Assembly (NCBI GenBank): GCA_947464335.1
Contig: CANHWG010000024.1
Location: 1-39,011 of the forward strand
Source of the DNA: Flavobacteriaceae bacterium
GTDB taxonomy: Bacteria; Bacteroidota; Bacteroidia; Flavobacteriales; Flavobacteriaceae
Direction of reading: 5' to 3'
Length of the DNA stretch: 39,011 bases
A program made the translations under genes and the position numbers. Position 1 is the first letter of the stretch, and each line of letters opens with the position of its first letter. The notes beneath the pieces were generated by a model. That model did no database searches. It was not told the DNA's origin and saw nothing but the letters and a program-made list of their open reading frames with translations. Positions 33,270 through 39,011 of this stretch are shown here, piece by piece.

Positions 33270-34172
33270 ATGAAGAACACTGATTTTTTAAATTCCCCAA
33301 AAATCGACCAAGTTGGTATTGAGGATAGAATTTCCAGAATTACATCAAGAAGTATAAAAAAAGAATCAAAAATGCAAGGGTTATTAATGGCTCTCAACAT
33401 GATTGATTTAACTACTTTGGAAGGAGCAGATACCGAAGAAAAAGTAAAACAACTTTGTTTTAAAGCGCACCATTTACATGATGATATTCCCGGATTACCT
33501 TCTACCGCTGCGGTTTGTGTTTATCCTAATTTTGTCAAGTTAGCGGTTAACGAACTCAAAGGTACAGGTGTAAAAGTAGCTTCTGTTGCCACTGCTTTTC
33601 CTAGTGGTCAATCGAGTGCTGAAATCAAATTATTAGACACCAAAATAGCCGTTGATAATGGTGCGGATGAAGTGGATATGGTAATTAGTCGAGGCAAATT
33701 TCACAGCGGTGAATATAATTTTGTTTTCGATGAAATTGCCATGATAAAAGAAGCATGTGGCAAAAATGTACGGCTAAAAGTAATACTCGAAACAGGAGAA
33801 ATAGGAACTTTAGATAAAGTTCGTCAAGCGAGCGATATGGCCATGTATGCGGGAGCTGATTTTATCAAAACCTCTACAGGTAAAATTAAACCCGCAGCAA
33901 CGTTACCCGTAACTTTAGTAATGCTCGAAGCCATCCGTGATTACTATTATAAAACCGGAATTATGATTGGAATGAAACCAGCGGGTGGAATTTCGAATTC
34001 AAAATTAGCCTTGCATTATTTATTAATGGTAAAAGAAACGCTAGGCGGAAAATGGTTAACCAACGAGTATTTTCGTTTTGGCGCTAGTAGTTTAGCCAAC
34101 GATGTTTTATTGCAAATCGCAAAACAACAATCGGGCATTTATCAATCCAATGATTATTTTTCAAAAGTGTAA
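33270..34172 (+). CDS. deoC: Deoxyribose-phosphate aldolase
   Basis: The 300-residue class I aldolase cleaves 2-deoxyribose-5-phosphate into acetaldehyde and glyceraldehyde-3-phosphate. Visible are CVYPNFVKLA, ATAFPSGQSS, the DNGADEVDMVISRGKF segment with the catalytic Asp, KVILETGEIG, the Schiff-base lysine in ADFIKTSTGK and the second lysine in GMKPAGGIS. The about 60-residue N-terminal extension and insert match the longer eukaryote-like DERA type. It lies 5 nt before an aldehyde dehydrogenase that would oxidise the aldehyde product. Confidence 0.95.
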   Translation: MKNTDFLNSPKIDQVGIEDRISRITSRSIKKESKMQGLLMALNMIDLTTLEGADTEEKVKQLCFKAHHLHDDIPGLPSTAAVCVYPNFVKLAVNELKGTGVKVASVATAFPSGQSSAEIKLLDTKIAVDNGADEVDMVISRGKFHSGEYNFVFDEIAMIKEACGKNVRLKVILETGEIGTLDKVRQASDMAMYAGADFIKTSTGKIKPAATLPVTLVMLEAIRDYYYKTGIMIGMKPAGGISNSKLALHYLLMVKETLGGKWLTNEYFRFGASSLANDVLLQIAKQQSGIYQSNDYFSKV

Positions 34173-34177
34173 TCAAC

Positions 34178-35644
34178 ATGAAAAAAACACATACCATAGA
34201 TTTTAGTTCAGACTGGAATTTAATACCAGCACCAGAAAGCACAACTCATTTTAAGTTGAAGGACACATACGATTTGTTCATTAACGGTAAATTCGTGGCA
34301 CCAAAATCAGGGAAGTATTTCGACACTATCAATCCAGCTACCGAAAAAGTTTTGGCAAAAGTTGCCGAAGCCAATGAAGCCGATATCGATTCTGCGGTAA
34401 AAGCAGCCCGAAAAGCATACGACACAGTTTGGTCAAAACTATCCGGAAAAGAACGCGGAAAATATATTTACCGAATTGCTAGAATCATACAAGAACGCGC
34501 ACGTGAATTTGCTGTTGTCGAAACTTTAAACGGAGGAAAAGCCATCCGTGAATCTCGTGATGTGGATGTTCCTTTAGCAGTGGCTCATTTCTTTTATTAT
34601 GCTGGATGGGCAGATAAATTAGAATATGCTTTTCCAAATAGAAAACCCAAAGCACTAGGTGTTGCCGGACAAATTATTCCGTGGAATTTCCCACTATTGA
34701 TGGCGGCCTGGAAAATTGCCCCTGCTTTAGCCGCAGGAAATACAGTGGTTATCAAATCATCAGAAACTACTCCGTTAACAGCTTACTTATTAGCCGAAGT
34801 TATTCAGGAAGCAGGTTTGCCAGCTGGAGTTGTAAATATCGTTTCTGGAGCAGGACAAACGGGTTCTTTTATTGTAAATCACCCCGATGTTGATAAGATT
34901 GCCTTCACAGGATCAACTGCAGTAGGTAAAATTATTATGAAAGCCATTGCAGGAACTTCAAAAAAATCCACCATGGAATTGGGTGGAAAAGCAGCCAACA
35001 TCATTTTTGAAGATGCCGCACTAGATCAAGCAGTTGAAGGAATTGTAAACGGGATATTCTTCAATCAAGGACATGTTTGCTGTGCGGGTTCCCGTTTGTA
35101 TGTGCAAGAATCTGTGTTTGAGGTTGTCGTTCAAAAATTAAAAGACCGAATGAATTCCTTGCATGTAGGAGATCCATTAGACAAAAACACCGACATCGGA
35201 GCAATCAATTCTAAAAAACAATTGGAAACAATTAGTAAATACATCGAAATCGGAAAACAAGAAGGCGCTGAAATGTACCAACCAGCTTGTGATTTACCAT
35301 CAAAAGGATTCTGGTGCCGACCAACACTTTTCACCAAAGTGAGTCAATCCAATAGAATCTCTCAAGAAGAAATATTTGGACCCGTTTTGGCGATTCAAAC
35401 CTTTAGAACGGTTGATGAAGTTATCGAAAAAGCCAACAATACTCCTTACGGATTGTCAGCAGGTGTATGGACCGATAAAGGATCCAAAATATTTAACATG
35501 ACTTCACAAATGAGAGCTGGAGTGGTTTGGGCTAATACTTTTAATAAATTCGACCCGACATCGCCATTTGGAGGTTACAAAGAAAGCGGTTTCGGAAGAG
35601 AAGGCGGTGTTCACGGATTAGAAGCATATTTAAAATTTGATTAA
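34178..35644 (+). CDS. Aldehyde dehydrogenase (full length, catalytic)
   Basis: The 488-residue NAD(P)-dependent dehydrogenase has PWNFPLLMAAWKIAPALAAG (about 166-185), FTGSTAVGK, the general base Glu in MELGGKAANI (about 266), the nucleophile Cys301 in FFNQGHVCCAGSRLYV, and EEIFGPVLAIQTF. The last block, WANTFNKFDPTSPFGGYKES, closes the family pattern. It is within the deoC operon and is followed after 10 nt by a truncated ALDH paralogue. Together the two match the two-domain layout of ALDH16. Acetaldehyde from deoC is the likely substrate (inference). Confidence 0.93.
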   Translation: MKKTHTIDFSSDWNLIPAPESTTHFKLKDTYDLFINGKFVAPKSGKYFDTINPATEKVLAKVAEANEADIDSAVKAARKAYDTVWSKLSGKERGKYIYRIARIIQERAREFAVVETLNGGKAIRESRDVDVPLAVAHFFYYAGWADKLEYAFPNRKPKALGVAGQIIPWNFPLLMAAWKIAPALAAGNTVVIKSSETTPLTAYLLAEVIQEAGLPAGVVNIVSGAGQTGSFIVNHPDVDKIAFTGSTAVGKIIMKAIAGTSKKSTMELGGKAANIIFEDAALDQAVEGIVNGIFFNQGHVCCAGSRLYVQESVFEVVVQKLKDRMNSLHVGDPLDKNTDIGAINSKKQLETISKYIEIGKQEGAEMYQPACDLPSKGFWCRPTLFTKVSQSNRISQEEIFGPVLAIQTFRTVDEVIEKANNTPYGLSAGVWTDKGSKIFNMTSQMRAGVVWANTFNKFDPTSPFGGYKESGFGREGGVHGLEAYLKFD

Positions 35645-35654
35645 AACTAATAGT

Positions 35655-36536
35655 ATGTCAAGAATAGAAGTTTTGAAAACCTATAAAATTTATATCGGCG
35701 GAAGTTTTCCAAGAACCGAATCAGGACGATATTATCCGTTAATTGTGAACAAAAAAACGGTAGCCAATATGTGTTTGTCGTCTGTAAAAGATTTTAGAAA
35801 TGCTGTGGTTGCAGCCCGAAATGCTCAAGGTGGATGGTCGCACAAAACGGCCTACAATCGGTGTCAAATTTTATATCGAATTGCGGAGGTTCTCGAAGGA
35901 AGAAAGGCACAGTTTCTAGAAGAATTAGAGTTACAAGGAATCTCAAAAGCCAAAGCACAAAAAGAAGTTGATTTGAGTATTGACCGCTTGATTTATTATG
36001 CAGGTTGGTGCGATAAGTACACGCAGTTATTCAGTACCGTAAATCCAGTTGCTGGTAGTTTCTTTAATTTTTCAGTACCAGAACCAACCGGGGTTGTAGC
36101 TGTTTTTGCTCCACAACAAAGTAGTTTGCTTGGTTTGGTTACTCAAATTGCTTCTATCATTGCCGGTGGAAATACCTGTGTGGTATTAGCATCGGAGACA
36201 TTAGCTTTATGTGCAGTGACTTTTGCAGAAGTGTTAGCGACATCTGATGTTCCAGGTGGCGTGGTTAATATTTTAACCGGAAACCCAACCGAACTTGTAA
36301 CACAGTTTGCTGCTCATAAAGATGTCAATGCGATTTTATACTGTGGTGCAGCTACTGATATGATAGCCAAAATTCAGGATTTAGCGATTGAAAATTTAAA
36401 GCGTGTTGTACTTCGAGAAGACGGAGATTATTTTGATGACAAATTTGAATCGCCTTATCTGATTTATGATTTTCAAGAAACCAAAACCACGTGGCATCCT
36501 ATTGAGGTTATTGCGGGCGCGGGTGCTGGGTATTAA
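35655..36536 (+). CDS. Truncated ALDH-superfamily protein, probable non-catalytic partner
   Basis: From the ATG at 35655 the protein has 293 residues; ALDH enzymes have about 480. It matches the NAD-binding half: YKIYIGGSFPRTESGRYYPL, GWSHKTAYNRCQILYRIAEV, PEPTGVVAVFAPQQSSLLGL, IIAGGNTCVVLASETLAL and VPGGVVNILTGNPTELV. The catalytic-Cys domain is absent, and the end (HPIEVIAGAGAGY) looks like a natural end, not a frameshift. An upstream TTG (35637) overlaps the previous gene and is less likely. It may form a complex with the full-length ALDH, as the second, inactive domain of ALDH16 does. Confidence 0.87.
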   Translation: MSRIEVLKTYKIYIGGSFPRTESGRYYPLIVNKKTVANMCLSSVKDFRNAVVAARNAQGGWSHKTAYNRCQILYRIAEVLEGRKAQFLEELELQGISKAKAQKEVDLSIDRLIYYAGWCDKYTQLFSTVNPVAGSFFNFSVPEPTGVVAVFAPQQSSLLGLVTQIASIIAGGNTCVVLASETLALCAVTFAEVLATSDVPGGVVNILTGNPTELVTQFAAHKDVNAILYCGAATDMIAKIQDLAIENLKRVVLREDGDYFDDKFESPYLIYDFQETKTTWHPIEVIAGAGAGY

Positions 36537-36553
36537 AATAAAATTAAAGAAAG

Positions 36554-36580
36554 CCATCAGTCAAAATTGATGGTTTTTTT
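36554..36580 (+). terminator. Intrinsic terminator of the deoC operon
   Basis: CCATCA (36554-36559) and TGATGG (36568-36573) form a hairpin with an 8-nt loop, followed by eight T residues. Confidence 0.85.
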
Positions 36581-36624
36581 TATTCTGTTTCAATAAATAC
36601 TATCTTTACTTTTTCAACAAATTT

Positions 36625-37593
36625 ATGCTCGTTAAAGACATTAAAATACTCCATATAGATAGTAATCATCCTTTGTTATGGGGACAATTGGAAGAAGCAG
36701 GTTTTCATAATGAAGCCGATTTTACTTCCTCTAAAACAGAAATAGAAGCTAAAATTCATAACTATAACGGAATTATTATTCGAAGTCGATTTAAAATCGA
36801 TCGAGAATTTATAGATAAAGCCACTAACCTAAAATTTATTGCGCGTGTTGGAGCAGGTTTGGAAAGCATCGATTGCGATTATGCTAAAGCTAAAAATATT
36901 CAGTTAATTGCAGCACCCGAAGGCAATCAGAATGCGGTTGGAGAACATGCATTAGGAATGCTTTTATCGTTAATGAATAAACTCAATCGTGCCGATAAAA
37001 TGGTTCGAGAAGGTAAATGGATTCGAGAAGGCAATCGAGGACACGAACTCGAAGGCAAAACCATTGGTCTCATCGGATATGGCAATATGGGTAAATCATT
37101 TGCCAAAAAACTTCGCGGTTTTGACGTTAAAGTTTTATGTTATGATATTTTAGCGAATGTTGGCGATGCAAATGCCCAACAAGTTTCATTGCATGAGCTT
37201 CAGCAGCAAGCCGATGTGTTGAGTTTGCATATTCCGTGGACACCCGAAACGGATAAGATGGTCAATTCCAACTTTATCAATTCCTTTGCTAAACCATTTT
37301 GGTTCATTAATACCTCAAGAGGGAAAAATGCAGTCACCGAAGATTTGGTAAAAGCGTTACAATCAGAAAAAATTGTAGGTGCCGGATTGGATGTTTTAGA
37401 ATATGAAAAAGTATCTTTTGAAAATCTATTTATCGATAGCGACAGGCCCAAAGCATTCGAATACTTACTTCAAGCAGAAAATGTTTTACTAACGCCACAC
37501 ATTGCCGGCTGGACATTTGAAAGTCATCAAAAACTGGCGCAGGTTATTGTAGATAAAATCATTAAATTATTTAACACCGTCAGTTCGAGTTGA
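36625..37593 (+). CDS. D-2-hydroxyacid dehydrogenase (phosphoglycerate dehydrogenase-like)
   Basis: The 322-residue NAD-dependent enzyme has ARVGAGLESIDCDYA, the Rossmann motif TIGLIGYGNMGKSFAKKL (about residue 146), and the catalytic residues Arg in NTSRGKNAV, Glu in GLDVLEYEK and His in TPHIAGWTFES. It could be 3-phosphoglycerate dehydrogenase (serA type without ACT domain) or another D-2-hydroxyacid dehydrogenase. The serine-rich end (VSSS) is encoded by the left arm of a repeat element (37578-37593), so the gene's 3' end may have been altered by that element. Confidence 0.9.
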   Translation: MLVKDIKILHIDSNHPLLWGQLEEAGFHNEADFTSSKTEIEAKIHNYNGIIIRSRFKIDREFIDKATNLKFIARVGAGLESIDCDYAKAKNIQLIAAPEGNQNAVGEHALGMLLSLMNKLNRADKMVREGKWIREGNRGHELEGKTIGLIGYGNMGKSFAKKLRGFDVKVLCYDILANVGDANAQQVSLHELQQQADVLSLHIPWTPETDKMVNSNFINSFAKPFWFINTSRGKNAVTEDLVKALQSEKIVGAGLDVLEYEKVSFENLFIDSDRPKAFEYLLQAENVLLTPHIAGWTFESHQKLAQVIVDKIIKLFNTVSSS

Positions 37594-37713
37594 AGTAAAA
37601 TTTACAACAGAAAATTTTACAGAAGTATCGAGAACCAATTTTATAACGAGACTTCTCGATACAATTTTAAAAAATTTCTAATCGCAATTTTTTTAAAATC
37701 ACTCGAAGTGACG
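37578..37713. repeat. Non-coding repeat element with imperfect terminal inverted repeats
   Basis: The left arm CGTCAGTTCGAGTTGA (37578-37593) and right arm TCACTCGAAGTGACG (37699-37713) are inverted copies with two differences. Inside is a second, perfect inverted pair GTATCGAGAA (37625-37634) / TTCTCGATAC (37653-37662). The structure is like a MITE or REP-type element. It holds no gene and overlaps the last codons of the dehydrogenase. Confidence 0.75.
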
Positions 37714-37757
37714 AAACAAACAAATTAGTGATTTAAGCAATACAGAATAAAAAAAGT

Positions 37758-37835
37758 ACTGTTTTTGGTTGAATTTTAGACCCAGAAGAAAATAAAATCG
37801 AACTTTGGGAACCAATTGATAGCGCTTTCCTATAA
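37758..37835 (+). pseudogene. Remnant of a glyoxalase/VOC-family gene C-terminus
   Basis: In one plus-strand frame the sequence reads VFG-stop-ILDPEENKIELWEPIDSAFL-stop. The DPEENKIELWEP block is the typical C-terminal signature of VOC (glyoxalase/PhnB-like) proteins, where the position of the stop (TGA) is normally Trp or similar. No body of such a gene lies upstream; that space is filled by the repeat element. I read it as a decayed gene end. Confidence 0.7.
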
Positions 37836-37886
37836 AATTTTATATTTTAGTAGAATAAAAAATATAACCAATAAAAAACCAATACT

Positions 37887-38228
37887 ATGGACGCACAAAA
37901 AGTTGACATGTTTATGATGATGAACGCAAAATATTTCGAAAGCCATCATTTAAATGCTGTTAGAGAAAAGCTATTAACACTTGACGAGACAAAATGGGGA
38001 TTAGTTCAAACCATGCAATTCAAAGAGCCTTCTACGGCATTAATAATCTCAATTGTTGGTGGTGGTCCTCTTGGAATTGATCGTTTTTTTATTGGCGATA
38101 CCGGAATGGGAATAGGAAAACTTTTAACCTGTGGTGGATTGGGAATATGGACAATCATTGACTGGTTCTTAATCATGGGTGCTACTCGTGAAAAAAACAT
38201 GGAAACTTTTCAAAATACATTCTATTAG
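37887..38228 (+). CDS. TM2-domain membrane protein
   Basis: The 113-residue protein has a short N-terminal region and two membrane helices in a TM2 domain with the family pattern: ISIVGGGPLGIDRFFIGDTG, GIGKLLTCGGLGIWTIIDWF and a C-terminal LIMGATREKN. TM2 proteins are small inner-membrane proteins of unknown role. It is followed after 3 nt by the DUF2752 gene, and the group forms an operon. Confidence 0.9.
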   Translation: MDAQKVDMFMMMNAKYFESHHLNAVREKLLTLDETKWGLVQTMQFKEPSTALIISIVGGGPLGIDRFFIGDTGMGIGKLLTCGGLGIWTIIDWFLIMGATREKNMETFQNTFY

Positions 38229-38231
38229 TAG

Positions 38232-38636
38232 ATGACTCGTAATAAGTTATATTCCTTGTTGCTTATAGCTTGTTTTGCCGGATACGGTTACCTTTATTAC
38301 AATATTGACAATTTATCAAATGAAACATTTCGGGTTTGCATCATTAAAAATGTGACAGGGTATGCTTGTCCTTCTTGTGGAGCCACTCGAGCTGTTTCAT
38401 TGCTTTTGGAAGGAAAAATTACAGCATCATTATTGTTAAATCCTTTTGGAATAGTAATTGCTATAATTATGACAGTTTTTCCTGTATGGGTTTTGACTGA
38501 TGTTATCCTAAAAAAAGATAGTTTTTTCAAGGCCTATAAAAAGTCCGAAATTATTCTAAAAAAACCTTGGCTTGCCTCTGTTTTAATACTTTTAGTTCTT
38601 CTTAATTGGATTTGGAATATATATAAAAATGTATGA
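38232..38636 (+). CDS. DUF2752 membrane protein
   Basis: The 134-residue protein has three membrane helices and the DUF2752 signature YACPSCGATRAVSLLLEGKI (about residues 45-64), with the CPxCGxTR motif, and LNPFGIVIAI. Its function is unknown; the cysteine pair may bind metal or be redox active. The stop overlaps the next start as ATGA. Confidence 0.9.
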   Translation: MTRNKLYSLLLIACFAGYGYLYYNIDNLSNETFRVCIIKNVTGYACPSCGATRAVSLLLEGKITASLLLNPFGIVIAIIMTVFPVWVLTDVILKKDSFFKAYKKSEIILKKPWLASVLILLVLLNWIWNIYKNV

Positions 38637-39011
38637 TACAAGAAACCACTTTTGCTTATAAACCAGGCGAACACGAACGCGAAAAAGCATCCAATAGTTA
38701 TTTGATGTCTTTAGTAGCCTTAATAGCCGGTTTACCCTTGCCAATTATTAATTTATTGGCAACATTTTTCTTTTATTTAGCCAACAGGAAAGGCACATAC
38801 TTTGTGCGTTGGCATTGCACTCAGGCTTTATTTTCACAACTAGCGTTGTTAGGAATTAATAGCGCAAGTTTTTGGTGGACGGTTTCTATTATCTTCACCG
38901 ATGAAAAAGTCAGTAATCAATATTTCGCTTATATTTTTACAGTGATTTTATTCAATTTATTTGAAATATTTTCTACTATTTATGCTGCTACTCAAGTCCG
39001 AAAAGGGAAAC
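38633..39011 (+). CDS. DUF4870-like membrane protein (3' end outside window)
   Basis: From ATG 38633 (overlapping the DUF2752 stop as ATGA) an open frame runs to the window end, 126 codons. It begins MIQETTFAYKPGEHEREKAS, then membrane helices LMSLVALIAGLPLPIINLLA, YFVRWHCTQALFSQLALLGI and YFAYIFTVILFNLFEIFSTI. The FVRWHCTQAL block resembles the YFVxFHxxQA motif of DUF4870/Tic20-like proteins. Its stop lies beyond the window. Confidence 0.75.
   Translation, partial: MIQETTFAYKPGEHEREKASNSYLMSLVALIAGLPLPIINLLATFFFYLANRKGTYFVRWHCTQALFSQLALLGINSASFWWTVSIIFTDEKVSNQYFAYIFTVILFNLFEIFSTIYAATQVRKGK

Noticed and set aside
35637..35654. TTG-initiated extension of the truncated ALDH
   Set aside because: It overlaps the preceding gene's end; ATG 35655 gives the usual ALDH-like N-terminus and a 10-nt gap.
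37594..37757. Possible small gene between the dehydrogenase and TM2 protein
   Set aside because: Frames are short and interrupted; the region is explained by inverted-repeat arms and AT-rich sequence.

Overview
The window looks like a chromosomal segment of a low-GC member of the Bacteroidota, most likely a Flavobacterium or close relative. The evidence is TAnnTTTG-type -7 promoter boxes (in places with a TTTG-like -33 box), few Shine-Dalgarno sequences, a type IX secretion C-terminal sorting domain, a TonB-dependent receptor, bacterial geranylgeranylglyceryl phosphate synthase, and an SDR-type threonine dehydrogenase of the kind known from Flavobacterium. I see no tRNA, rRNA, CRISPR array, transposase or phage gene.

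Left part (1-9.4 kb): a TonB-dependent receptor, cut by the left edge, lies behind a clear TPP riboswitch and its promoter, so it probably imports thiamine or a precursor. Upstream on the same strand is a tight operon of five genes (acpT-like, pcrB, pnuC-like, DUF4301, arfB-like). Then come ahcY on the other strand, a bidirectional terminator, a thioredoxin-fold protein that has lost both active-site cysteines, and a membrane-anchored metallophosphoesterase.

Middle part (9.4-24.5 kb): polA is followed by the most interesting region, an 11-gene co-directional operon (12.4-22.1 kb) with mostly overlapping or nearly abutting genes. It combines GTP cyclohydrolase II, a deaminase-less RibD-type reductase, a degenerate PTPS/QueD-fold protein and a BchC-like dehydrogenase. 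It also encodes a CDP-alcohol phosphatidyltransferase, a GT4 glycosyltransferase, two SAM methyltransferases, an isoprenylcysteine-methyltransferase-like membrane protein, a Wzx-like flippase and an LtaS-like phosphotransferase. My working inference is an undescribed pathway that makes a GTP-derived (pterin- or ribitylaminopyrimidine-like) head group, joins it to a lipid and/or sugar, flips it and modifies it outside the membrane. Convergent to it lie a T9SS cargo protein, an ankyrin-repeat protein and a LacI regulator.

Right part (24.7-39 kb): rplM-rpsI and rpsB-tsf translation genes, with a dispersed-repeat hairpin between rpsB and tsf; threonine dehydrogenase; a SnoaL-like secreted protein; an L,D-transpeptidase; an M13 peptidase lipoprotein. 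Next is a deoC-ALDH-truncated ALDH operon that resembles a split ALDH16, then a D-2-hydroxyacid dehydrogenase whose 3' end runs into a repeat element, a remnant of a glyoxalase/VOC gene, and a TM2/DUF2752/DUF4870-like membrane-protein set cut by the right edge.
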